From: an archaeon | Lineage (GTDB): Archaea; Thermoproteota; Nitrososphaeria; Nitrososphaerales; JACAEJ01 | Assembly: GCA_024256265.1 (NCBI GenBank) | Contig: JACGUK010000039.1 | Coordinates: 1 to 9,517, forward strand | Length of the DNA stretch: 9,517 nucleotides | Reading direction: 5' to 3' | Shown: positions 1 through 6,672 of the stretch, one piece after another | Numbering within the stretch: the first letter of the stretch is position 1 | Layout: each line of letters starts with the position of its first letter | Notes under the pieces: generated by a model | Seen by the model: the letters and a program-made list of their open reading frames with translations, nothing else | The model's database searches: none | What the model was told of the DNA's origin: nothing | Translations under genes and position numbers: made by a program

Positions 1-18
1 ATCATTCAAGGTAATACC

Positions 19-44
19 GCTTAAATAAAATGCTTAAATAAATT
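19..44. repeat. 13-bp tandem duplication in the promoter of the ATPase gene
   Basis: Two adjacent 13-bp units, GCTTAAATAAAAT at 19-31 and GCTTAAATAAATT at 32-44, differ at one base. Each holds a TTAAATA core that resembles an archaeal TATA box. The duplication therefore gives two possible TATA elements, or a duplicated binding site, ahead of the ATPase gene. The repeat itself is certain. Its role is inferred. Confidence 0.7.
33..42 (+). promoter_or_regulatory. Candidate archaeal TATA box for the ATPase/TOPRIM-like pair
   Basis: CTTAAATAAA resembles the archaeal TATA consensus and is centred about 42 nt before the start codon at 80. Archaeal transcription usually starts about 25 nt downstream of the TATA centre, which would give a leader of roughly 15-20 nt containing the SD site at 65-72. 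The identical core at 20-29 is a second option and would give a leader about 13 nt longer. This rests on sequence resemblance and spacing only. Confidence 0.4.
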
Positions 45-64
45 ATGATGGGTTATTACACCAA

Positions 65-72
65 AAGGAGAT
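65..72 (+). promoter_or_regulatory. Shine-Dalgarno site of the ATPase gene
   Basis: AAGGAGAT lies 7 nt before the ATG at 80 and matches the GGAGGTGAT-type complement of the archaeal 16S rRNA 3' end in six consecutive bases (GGAG plus neighbours). It supports 80 as the start. Confidence 0.65.
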
Positions 73-79
73 CAAATAA

Positions 80-1099
80 ATGTTAACTCATGTCAAAATA
101 GAAAACTTTAGAGGAATTAAAGAAGGCGAGATAGAGCTTGCTCCTTTGACGATTTTGTTAGGACCGAATAATTCTGGAAAAACAACTATTCTTGAAGCTT
201 TGTTCTTAGCTCCGAATCCTTTACGTATAGTTCCTTATTATCCTAATACTTTAGCCTCAGGAGTCATTTACTCACTACATAAAACTTTAGACTCTGAAGG
301 GTATGCGTTCTTGCTTTACAATTATGTATCTAATCAAGCTAAGATAGAATGTAATTTTAATGGTGAAACATACTTACTTAGGTTTGTTAAAGAGGGAGAT
401 CAGATCCAAATGTTGGGAGAAAAAACAAAGACTACTGATGGTGAAAAAGAAATTGTGAGAACAATATTCGGTCAAGTGCCCGTATCTCAATATACTCATC
501 AAAGGACTACTACAAAATCGATCATGGAAAACACACTCTTAATAAATCATAGTTTAATAGATGCAGGTTACAGATATCTACAGAATAATTGGGCATCTAT
601 AGTTAATCTAGGAATATGTGGAAAAGTCGCTAAAGAATCTTCAGAATTTTCCTATGAGAGTTACAGAGATATAACTATAGAACCTTTCCTTGGTAGAGAA
701 TTAACCATATATGCATATCTTGAGGATGGAAGAAGGATAAGGCTAGGCGATTTAGGAGAAGGAATTCAGAGTTATATAATCTCAAGGATTCTTTATGAGT
801 TAGAAAAGCCAAAGATTTTACTTTGGGACGATATAGAATCTCACTTCAATCCAAGGATTCTTTCAAGCATCGCTGAGTGGTTTTATGATTTATTAGAGGA
901 TGGAAGACAAGTAATCTTAACAACTCACAGCATAGAAGCTACAAAGATAATCGCAGGCTTAAATGAAGAGAAAACATGGATATACTTGACTTCTTTAGAG
1001 AATAATGTCCTAAAGACTAAGAGGCTGACGTTGAAAGAAGTTATCGAGTATAGTGAAGCAGGAATCGACATCAGAGTAGCAGAGCGGTCTTTATTATGA
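80..1099 (+). CDS. AAA/ABC-type ATPase, OLD/RecF-like (AAA_15/AAA_21 class)
   Basis: A 339-residue P-loop ATPase. The N-terminus (LTHVKIENFRGIKEGEIEL) is the usual RecF/OLD-type opening, followed by Walker A GPNNSGKT at residues 28-35. An ABC-signature-like stretch (LGDLGEGIQ, about 222-230), Walker B ILLWDDIES (246-254) and an H-loop ILTTHS (279-284) complete the nucleotide site. The usual LLIDEPE reads LLWDDIE, with Asp251 where the catalytic Glu normally sits. The middle, about 50-200, is not recognisable and is short for this class, with no visible coiled coil or nuclease domain. A good SD site supports the start. The stop overlaps the next ATG (ATGA), so the two genes are translationally coupled and probably act together. 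Members of this class serve in phage defence, DNA repair or toxin-like modules. Which applies here is unknown. Confidence 0.85.
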   Translation: MLTHVKIENFRGIKEGEIELAPLTILLGPNNSGKTTILEALFLAPNPLRIVPYYPNTLASGVIYSLHKTLDSEGYAFLLYNYVSNQAKIECNFNGETYLLRFVKEGDQIQMLGEKTKTTDGEKEIVRTIFGQVPVSQYTHQRTTTKSIMENTLLINHSLIDAGYRYLQNNWASIVNLGICGKVAKESSEFSYESYRDITIEPFLGRELTIYAYLEDGRRIRLGDLGEGIQSYIISRILYELEKPKILLWDDIESHFNPRILSSIAEWFYDLLEDGRQVILTTHSIEATKIIAGLNEEKTWIYLTSLENNVLKTKRLTLKEVIEYSEAGIDIRVAERSLL

Positions 1100-1758
1100 A
1101 ACTTTATCCATTAAATCCAAATAGCGGGCTTGCAACTAACATAAGAAAAATTTCAAAGAAGTTAGGAATAAAAGTTGTTGCTACAAAAGTAGAAGATTTA
1201 GACAGAATGGTGGTTATAACTAATGGAACACCAGACGATATGGTATTCGCTATAATATCCCATCATTTAAATGGGGATAAAACAGTCAGGATAGTTAAGC
1301 CTAATGGAATTACTAGGCTGGTTGCTCTTGATTTACTTAAAAAAACATACTTAAAGCTTAAGATCAACAAAATCATGTTTTTAATCGATCAAGAAACCGA
1401 CCCTCCCGATCAAATTTTTGAAAAAGTTAAAGAGAAATTATCTAGCATGGGAATAAGTATAGATAGCGAGAGAGATGGACATAGGTTTAGAATATATGAG
1501 TGTAGGCTTGCTGGTAATAAGTTCAAAGTTATAATAGTAGTTAATGGTTTAGATGATATTCCTATAAAGAAACATACGATAGAAGATCATTTGATAAAGA
1601 TTGCAGAGATAAAGGCTTTAGAGGACACAAAAAAGACTTGGTTAAAATTAGACCAAAATAAGAGAGATGAGATCTTCAAAATGGTAAAGGATGTAAAGAC
1701 AGTAAAATACATCTTTCCTCAACAGATCGAAGGATGCAAATATTTAATGGAAGAGTAA
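1096..1758 (+). CDS. Putative TOPRIM-like partner protein of the ATPase (DUF3226/DUF4435-like)
   Basis: A 220-residue soluble protein not identified with certainty. Three blocks in order suggest a TOPRIM-type fold: a beta strand then NGTPDD (43-48) followed by a helix, a strand ending in the acidic turn FLIDQETDPPD (95-105), and a late HTIEDHLIKI (160-169). The latter two resemble the D-x-D turn and the terminal 'ED' helix seen in DUF3226-like TOPRIM proteins. The first block has Asn or Thr where TOPRIM enzymes carry their catalytic Glu, so nuclease activity is doubtful. The start overlaps the ATPase stop by 4 nt and no strong SD precedes it, which suggests translation coupled to the ATPase. 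ATPase plus TOPRIM pairs are known from defence modules such as PARIS, but this protein is shorter than AriB. The gene is solid; the family call is tentative. Confidence 0.55.
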   Translation: MKLYPLNPNSGLATNIRKISKKLGIKVVATKVEDLDRMVVITNGTPDDMVFAIISHHLNGDKTVRIVKPNGITRLVALDLLKKTYLKLKINKIMFLIDQETDPPDQIFEKVKEKLSSMGISIDSERDGHRFRIYECRLAGNKFKVIIVVNGLDDIPIKKHTIEDHLIKIAEIKALEDTKKTWLKLDQNKRDEIFKMVKDVKTVKYIFPQQIEGCKYLMEE

Positions 1759-1771
1759 AATTGAGTAAAAT
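1753..1771. repeat. Short direct repeat GAGTAAAAT at the end of the TOPRIM-like gene
   Basis: GAGTAAAAT occurs at 1753-1761 and again at 1763-1771, a 10-bp period. The first copy includes the TAA stop of the gene. It is probably a small slippage duplication. No function is implied. Confidence 0.5.
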
Positions 1772-1782
1772 GAATACGATTT

Positions 1783-1807
1783 ATCCTTCACTTCATCCTT
1801 AATTTTT
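1783..1807 (+). terminator. Possible T-rich terminator after the ATPase/TOPRIM-like pair
   Basis: A pyrimidine-rich stretch (two ATCCTT copies at 1783-1788 and 1795-1800) leads into five Ts at 1803-1807. Archaeal RNA polymerase can stop at T-rich tracts without a hairpin, and I see no stem-loop here. The position between two apparent transcription units fits, but the run is short. Confidence 0.3.
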
Positions 1808-1827
1808 AATGTACTAGTATAACACCG

Positions 1828-1836
1828 TTATAAACT
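1828..1836 (+). promoter_or_regulatory. Candidate TATA box of the suf operon
   Basis: TTATAAACT is centred about 42 nt before the sufC ATG, with CTTTAATAAA (1835-1844) as a nearby alternative. Initiation about 25 nt downstream would give a leader of only 8-17 nt. This agrees with the lack of a good SD before sufC: only GAAGAT at 1866-1871, almost touching the ATG. An 8-bp palindrome, TACTAGTA at 1812-1819, lies 8 nt upstream, where an activator or repressor could bind. All of this is inferred from pattern and spacing. Confidence 0.4.
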
Positions 1837-1873
1837 TTAATAAACAGGAAGACAATAAGAATTTAGAAGATAA

Positions 1874-2653
1874 ATGGTAGTAGAGTTAGAGATTAAAGAC
1901 CTACATGTAAGCGTCGAAGGAAAAGAAATCCTGAAGGGTTTGGATTTAAGGGTTATACAAGGCGAGATTCATGCCCTTATGGGGCCCAATGCCTCTGGCA
2001 AGAGCACTCTATCACATACTATAATGGGTCATCCAAGGTACAAGGTAGAGAAGGGAGACGTACTCCTTAATGGTGAGAGTATCCTTAAGCTCTCTCCAGA
2101 TGAAAGAGCAAGGAAAGGACTTTTCTTGGCTTTTCAGTATCCTCTTGAAATTTCTGGAGTGAGTCTAGCCAACTTTCTTAGGATAGCTTACAACAATATG
2201 AGGCAGGCTGATAAGCCAAAAGATATGAGTGCGGAGGTAGTTTCCGTCTTTAAATTCAAAGAAATTTTAAAAGAAAAGCTAAAGCTTTTGAAGATGGATG
2301 AGTCTTTTGCTAATCGCTATCTAAATGAAGGCTTTTCTGGTGGTGAAAAGAAGAAGTGTGAAATTTTGCAAATGGCTATATTGAGACCAAAGATAGCTGT
2401 ACTGGATGAGACAGATTCAGGTTTGGATATTGATGCTTTAAAGACGGTTGCCAAAGGAATCAATACAATCATGGGTCCTGATATGGGCATATTGTTCATT
2501 ACTCATTATCAGAGAATATTAAGATATGTAAGACCCAATTATGTTCATATCTTATTAGATGGTAGGATAGTAAAGTCAGGAAAAGAAGAGTTGGCTTTAG
2601 AGCTTGAGGAGAAGGGATACGATTGGATCAAGAAGGAGCTTTCGATAGGGTGA
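1874..2653 (+). CDS. sufC: SufC, ATPase of the SufBCD Fe-S cluster scaffold
   Basis: Cytosolic ABC-type ATPase that binds SufB and SufD and drives Fe-S cluster assembly on that complex; it is not a transporter. At 259 residues it is the usual family length. Visible motifs are Walker A GPNASGKST (37-45), Q-loop FQYP (87-90), signature FSGGEKK (154-160), Walker B with catalytic Glu IAVLDET (174-180, Glu179), the SufC-typical D-loop SGLD, and the H-switch ITHYQRI (His211). It is first in the operon, and its TGA at 2651-2653 lies within the SD site of sufB, so the two are tightly coupled. The start at 1874 is the first ATG that gives the standard SufC N-terminus (LEIKDLHVSVEGKEIL); no clear SD precedes it, consistent with a short-leader mRNA. 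Confidence 0.97.
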   Translation: MVVELEIKDLHVSVEGKEILKGLDLRVIQGEIHALMGPNASGKSTLSHTIMGHPRYKVEKGDVLLNGESILKLSPDERARKGLFLAFQYPLEISGVSLANFLRIAYNNMRQADKPKDMSAEVVSVFKFKEILKEKLKLLKMDESFANRYLNEGFSGGEKKKCEILQMAILRPKIAVLDETDSGLDIDALKTVAKGINTIMGPDMGILFITHYQRILRYVRPNYVHILLDGRIVKSGKEELALELEEKGYDWIKKELSIG

Positions 2654-2656
2654 TGT
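2649..2656 (+). promoter_or_regulatory. Strong archaeal SD site of sufB, overlapping the sufC stop
   Basis: GGTGATGT is close to a full match to the archaeal anti-SD complement (GGAGGTGATC type) and ends 2 nt before the sufB ATG at 2659, with its GGTGA core 5 nt away. It contains the TGA of sufC, so a ribosome finishing sufC sits on the sufB start region. It fixes the sufB start and is the clearest archaeal signature in the window. Confidence 0.75.
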
Positions 2657-2658
2657 AA

Positions 2659-4071
2659 ATGACATCAGATAAGATGATAATAGATGAGTCAAAGTATGAA
2701 GTCAAGGTCCCAATCCGTTATGTATTCAAGACAGAACCGGGTCTAACAGTGAGGACTATTAGAGAAATATCTTCAGAGAAGAATGAACCTGAATGGATGC
2801 TTAGACGCAGGCTAAAATCCTTTGAAATCTTCAAGAGTAAGCTCATGCCAACATGGGGTCCAGACCTTAGTGAATTAGACTTCGATAAAATCACTTTTTA
2901 CATAAAACCAGGAGATAGGAAGGCTACGAGTTGGGAAGAGCTACCAGAGGATATCAGAGAGACCTTCGATAGGCTAGGAATACCAGAGTATGAAAGAAGG
3001 TTTCTTGGAGGTTCTGGTGCTATGTATGAGTCAGAAGTTGTTTATAGCAGCTTAAAGAAAGAGCTTGAAGAGATGGGAGTGATTTTCACAGACACAGATA
3101 CTGCGGTGCAAAAATATCCCGAATTGGTTAAAAAATACTTCATGACGAGTTGTGTCCCCCCAACTGATAACAAGTTCGCTGCCCTTCACGGAACAGTTTG
3201 GAGTGGCGGGAGTTTCATATATGTTCCACCTAATACCAAAGTACCTTTTCCTTTACAGATTTATTTCGTAATGGCTCAAGAAGCAGAAGGGCAATTTGAG
3301 CATACTATTATAGTAGCCGAAGAAGGAAGTGAAGTAAATTACATTGAAGGATGCTCTGCCCCCAGATATAGTAGATCATCATTACATAGTGGAGTTGTAG
3401 AGATATTCGTCAAGAAGAATGCAAAAGTCAGATACACATCCATTCAAAACTGGAGCAAGAGCATCTACAACCTCAACACGAAAAGATCTTTGGTTGATGA
3501 GAATGGGGTAGTAGAGTGGATAAGCGGAACGATGGGGAGCAAGGTGACGATGCTGTATCCTGCCAGCATACTAAGAGGTAAGGGAGCAAGGGCAGAGCAT
3601 CTCACAATAGGGTTCGCTGGTAATGGTCAACATAAAGAGGGAGGAGCAAAGGTGATAATAAATGCGCCCTACGCTTCAGCCAAAGTGCTAGCAAAGAGCA
3701 TCTGTGCAAATGGCGGTGTAATGGGCTATAGGGGGCTTGTTAAGATAAATGAAGGAGCGATAGGATCAAAGGTGAATGTAAGATGTGATGCATTGTTAAT
3801 GGACCCAGCATCGAAATCTTACACGATTCCTTTCAATGAAATAAATGAAACAAGAGAAGTTATAGCATCCCATGAGGCATTCGCTGGAAAGATAGATGAA
3901 AACCATTTATTCTATCTCATGACTCGAGGTTTGAATGAAGAAGAGGCAAAAGCCCTCATAGTGAGAGGGTTCATCGAGCCTATTATGAAGAAGTTGCCCT
4001 TCGAGTATGCCGTAGAGTTGAACCGCCTTATAGAGTTAGAAATCTCTAAGTTGCCAGGAGCAGTAGGCTAG
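2659..4071 (+). CDS. sufB: SufB, scaffold subunit of the SufBCD complex
   Basis: Core subunit of the SufBC2D complex, on which Fe-S clusters are built from sulfide, iron and electrons in the cytosol. At 470 residues it is a normal SufB. The N-terminal helical part carries EPEWMLRRRLKSF (43-55) and the beta-helix core follows, with SCVPPTDNKFAALHG (164-178), EGCSAP (230-235) and IQNWSKSIYN (262-271). Near the C-terminus, VRCDALL (374-380) places Cys376 at the position of the essential E. coli SufB Cys405, and ASHEA (403-407) places Glu406 at E. coli Glu434; I made both alignments by hand. The sequence keeps RGFIEP and ends LPGAVG, as in other SufB proteins. No intein is present, unlike some archaeal and mycobacterial SufB genes. 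The start is set by the strong SD at 2649. Confidence 0.97.
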   Translation: MTSDKMIIDESKYEVKVPIRYVFKTEPGLTVRTIREISSEKNEPEWMLRRRLKSFEIFKSKLMPTWGPDLSELDFDKITFYIKPGDRKATSWEELPEDIRETFDRLGIPEYERRFLGGSGAMYESEVVYSSLKKELEEMGVIFTDTDTAVQKYPELVKKYFMTSCVPPTDNKFAALHGTVWSGGSFIYVPPNTKVPFPLQIYFVMAQEAEGQFEHTIIVAEEGSEVNYIEGCSAPRYSRSSLHSGVVEIFVKKNAKVRYTSIQNWSKSIYNLNTKRSLVDENGVVEWISGTMGSKVTMLYPASILRGKGARAEHLTIGFAGNGQHKEGGAKVIINAPYASAKVLAKSICANGGVMGYRGLVKINEGAIGSKVNVRCDALLMDPASKSYTIPFNEINETREVIASHEAFAGKIDENHLFYLMTRGLNEEEAKALIVRGFIEPIMKKLPFEYAVELNRLIELEISKLPGAVG

Positions 4072-4102
4072 TTAAGAGTACTGTAATTTTCATCAAACCT
4101 AG

Positions 4103-5431
4103 ATGATACACATGAGTCTATCAATAAATCTTGTTGAAGAAATATCAAGGCTAAGAAAAGAGCCAGAATGGATGAGGGAGAAGAGAATCGAGGCTTGGAA
4201 GATCTTTGAAGATTTGCCCATGCCTCAGTGGCGTTATGTTGATAAAGAAAGATCAGAATTGCGTTATGCAGAAGAATGGAAGTACACTAGTCAATACATT
4301 AGTGAACTAGATTTATCTAAATTCGTCCCATTCGTTGAATCTGAAGAGTTAAAAGTTTCTCCTAAAGAGTTTCGAGAAGAAAAAAGAGTAAGGTCTGGCT
4401 TTTTGATGCAGAAGAACTCCAGAACTGTTAATATAGCATTAGAAGATGATTTAAGAGATAAAGGAGTTATCTTTACCCCTCTAAGAAAGGCATTGATAGA
4501 GCATCCTGAATTTGTTAAAAAATACTTCATGGAATTAGTGCCTCCGTCTGAGAATAAGTTCATGGCTCTTCATGGAGCTTTATGGGATGGTGGAACTTTC
4601 CTATATGTGCCTGAGAACGTTAAATTGGATCTTCCTTTACAAAGCTCTTTTCATGTTACATCTGGCAAAGCTTTCTTCAATCATACGTTAATAATAGCTG
4701 AGCCTAATGGCTCTATCACGTATTTCGAGGATTACAAATCAAATTCTCAAGTACAAGCCTTGCACATCGAAGTAGTTGAAATTTACTTAAAGAAAGGAGC
4801 CAGGATAAATTTCTTTACAATTCAAGATTGGAGCAATAAAGTTTACAACTTCTCCGTAAGAAGATCACTATTGGATAGCGATAGCATAATAAATTGCATC
4901 ATAGGATCATTTGGAGGTAAATTAAGTAGAACTAATTTAGACTCTCTTCTAAAAGGCTCTAATGCTAAATCTGAGAACTTCGTCATATTTTTTGGGAGAA
5001 AGAATCAGCACTTAGACATCATCACCAACGCTCTTCATAGCGCCAAGAACACAAATAGTCAAACAATAGTAAAAGGTGGGTTAAAAGATGATGCAACTTC
5101 GGTTTATAGAGGAAAGATAAAGATCAATAGAGAAGCTAGTCAATCAGATGCAAATCTTTCTGAGCGTGTACTGCTCTTAAGCGATAGAGCCCGTTCAAAC
5201 GCTATACCTGGCTTAGAGATAGAGAATAATGAGGTTAAGGCTGGACATGGCATAGCCGTTAGCCAAGTCGATGACGAGCAACTTTTCTATCTGATGAGCC
5301 GTGGGCTTAAAAGAGTGGATGCTGAAAAGCTAATAGTTCAAGGTTTTTTTGAGCCTATAATCCAACTTGTACCCATCAACGATTTAAGACTGAAGTTTCA
5401 AAATATCATCGGAGATAGGATAGAAAGATGA
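4103..5431 (+). CDS. sufD: SufD, scaffold subunit paralogous to SufB
   Basis: Partner of SufB in the SufBC2D scaffold, 442 residues. It shares the SufB fold: EPEWMREKRIEAW (20-32), VPPSENKFMALHG (146-158), IQDWSNKVYNF (240-250) and a C-terminal DDEQLFYLMSRGL (390-402). It is SufD rather than a second SufB because the SufB Cys376 position is Glu354 and the SufB Glu406 position is Gly383, while GHG (381-383) supplies His382, the counterpart of E. coli SufD His360 at the cluster-forming interface. Alignments were made by eye. The gap from sufB is 31 nt and the stop overlaps sufS. The start is uncertain: 4103 is the longest frame, but ATG at 4112 (MSLSINLVEE) has GATGAT 4 nt upstream as a weak SD, and that site overlaps the first ATG. 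The two differ by three residues. Confidence 0.94.
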   Translation: MIHMSLSINLVEEISRLRKEPEWMREKRIEAWKIFEDLPMPQWRYVDKERSELRYAEEWKYTSQYISELDLSKFVPFVESEELKVSPKEFREEKRVRSGFLMQKNSRTVNIALEDDLRDKGVIFTPLRKALIEHPEFVKKYFMELVPPSENKFMALHGALWDGGTFLYVPENVKLDLPLQSSFHVTSGKAFFNHTLIIAEPNGSITYFEDYKSNSQVQALHIEVVEIYLKKGARINFFTIQDWSNKVYNFSVRRSLLDSDSIINCIIGSFGGKLSRTNLDSLLKGSNAKSENFVIFFGRKNQHLDIITNALHSAKNTNSQTIVKGGLKDDATSVYRGKIKINREASQSDANLSERVLLLSDRARSNAIPGLEIENNEVKAGHGIAVSQVDDEQLFYLMSRGLKRVDAEKLIVQGFFEPIIQLVPINDLRLKFQNIIGDRIER

Positions 5432-6672
5432 AGGAAGTGCAAAGAAGATTCATAGATGTAGAGAAGATTAGGCAAGACTTCCCTATCTTTTATCAGAAGT
5501 TCAAAGGGAAACCTCTCATCTATTTGGATAATGCAGCCACGTCTCAAAGACCTAACCAAGTCGTTGATGCAATGAACGATTATTATCAAAGATATAACGC
5601 TACAATTCATAGAGCTGTGTATGAGCTTGGAGAGGAGGCTACAAATGCCTATGAAGGGGCTAGAGAGAAGGTAGCCAAATTTATCAACGCAAACCCTAAG
5701 GAGATAATCTTTGTTAGAAATGCTACAGAAGCAATAAACCTTGTAGCTTATAGTTGGGGCAGATCGAATATAAGAGAAGGTGATAAAATCCTTCTAACTC
5801 TGATGGAGCATCATAGCAATATCGTACCATGGCAACTACTCGCTAAAGAGAAGAGAGCTCGTTTAGAGTTCGTCGATATAAATGATGAAGGGCTTTTAAA
5901 AATGGATGATTTTGAAAAATTTATGAATGAAGGGATAAAGTTCATGGGCTTAGTCCATGCATCCAATGTATTAGGAACAATTAACCCAGTTAAGGAGATG
6001 GTAAATTATGCCCATAAAAATGGTACATTGGTACTAGTAGATGCAGCCCAGTCAGTACCACATATGCCAGTAGATGTTCATGAGATAGACTGCGACTTTC
6101 TAGCATTCTCAGGTCATAAGATGCTAGGACCGACTGGGATTGGGGTATTATACGGTAAAAGAGAATTGCTTGAAGAGATGAATCCATTTCTTGGCGGTGG
6201 AGATATGATCAGAGAGGTTCATCTTAGAGAGGCAAGCTGGGATGATCTACCATGGAAGTTTGAAGCAGGCACATCTAATGTTGCAGGAGCTATAGGCTTA
6301 GGTGCTGCTGTAGATTATCTCAATAAAATAGGCATGAAAAACATAAGAGAGCATGAGAAAGAATTGACCAGATACGCCTTAGATAAGATGACGAAGATCA
6401 AAGGAATTAGGATTTATGGTCCTAAAGATGTAAAGGTGCGAGGCGGAGTTATATCCTTCAATTTAGGAGATATACATCCTCATGATCTAGCATCTATATT
6501 AGATGGTGAAGGAATAGCTGTAAGGGCTGGTCATCACTGTGCTCAGCCTTTGATGGAAAGATTAGGTGTGAACGGTACAACAAGGGCAAGTTTCTATGTA
6601 TATAACACGGAAAGAGAGGTAGACTCTTTAGTAAACGCTTTAGAGAAGGCTAGGAAGGTGTTCAAACTATGA
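5428..6672 (+). CDS. sufS: SufS, group II cysteine desulfurase
   Basis: PLP-dependent enzyme that converts L-cysteine to L-alanine and leaves persulfide sulfur on its active-site cysteine for Fe-S assembly. It has 414 residues, close to the 405-410 typical of SufS. Visible features are the N-terminal DFPIF and YLDNAATSQRP (32-42), EHHSN (127-131) of the PLP pocket, VDAAQS (204-209), the PLP lysine in FSGHK (Lys231), and RAGHHCAQP (366-374) with catalytic Cys371. The RAGHHC loop is the short form of group II (SufS/CsdA) enzymes, not IscS/NifS, which agrees with a SufU partner. The ATG overlaps the sufD TGA (ATGA) and GGAGAT at 5411-5416 may serve as SD. The stop overlaps sufU in the same way. 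Confidence 0.97.
   Translation: MKEVQRRFIDVEKIRQDFPIFYQKFKGKPLIYLDNAATSQRPNQVVDAMNDYYQRYNATIHRAVYELGEEATNAYEGAREKVAKFINANPKEIIFVRNATEAINLVAYSWGRSNIREGDKILLTLMEHHSNIVPWQLLAKEKRARLEFVDINDEGLLKMDDFEKFMNEGIKFMGLVHASNVLGTINPVKEMVNYAHKNGTLVLVDAAQSVPHMPVDVHEIDCDFLAFSGHKMLGPTGIGVLYGKRELLEEMNPFLGGGDMIREVHLREASWDDLPWKFEAGTSNVAGAIGLGAAVDYLNKIGMKNIREHEKELTRYALDKMTKIKGIRIYGPKDVKVRGGVISFNLGDIHPHDLASILDGEGIAVRAGHHCAQPLMERLGVNGTTRASFYVYNTEREVDSLVNALEKARKVFKL
6657..6660 (+). promoter_or_regulatory. SD site of sufU inside the end of sufS
   Basis: GGTG, within GGAAGGTG at 6653-6660, ends 8 nt before the sufU ATG. It supports 6669 as the start rather than the second Met codon at 6678. Confidence 0.45.

Noticed and set aside
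80..1758. Recent horizontal transfer of the ATPase pair based on lower G+C
   Set aside because: Some lines of this region look AT-richer than sufB, but the difference is uneven by eye, the conserved SUF genes may simply be G+C-richer, and there are no flanking repeats, tRNA or integrase. A windowed G+C and codon-usage calculation would be needed.
1759..1873. Small gene or non-coding RNA in the gap between the ATPase pair and sufC
   Set aside because: The 115-nt gap is AT-rich, has no convincing start with SD and no stable stem-loop; promoter and terminator elements are enough to account for it.
2317..2499. Minus-strand open frame within sufC
   Set aside because: It lies wholly opposite the conserved Walker B and signature part of sufC and its product has no recognisable motif; it is a shadow frame. 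The same holds for the minus-strand frames at 4291-4563, 5398-5610, 5990-6187, 6594-6863 and 7506-7688.
2659..4071. Intein in SufB
   Set aside because: Some archaeal and mycobacterial SufB genes carry inteins, but this one is 470 residues with continuous family motifs and no splice-junction blocks.
4103..5431. A second SufB copy in place of SufD
   Set aside because: The SufB-specific Cys and Glu are replaced (Glu354, Gly383) and the SufD-specific His382 is present, so SufD is the better call.
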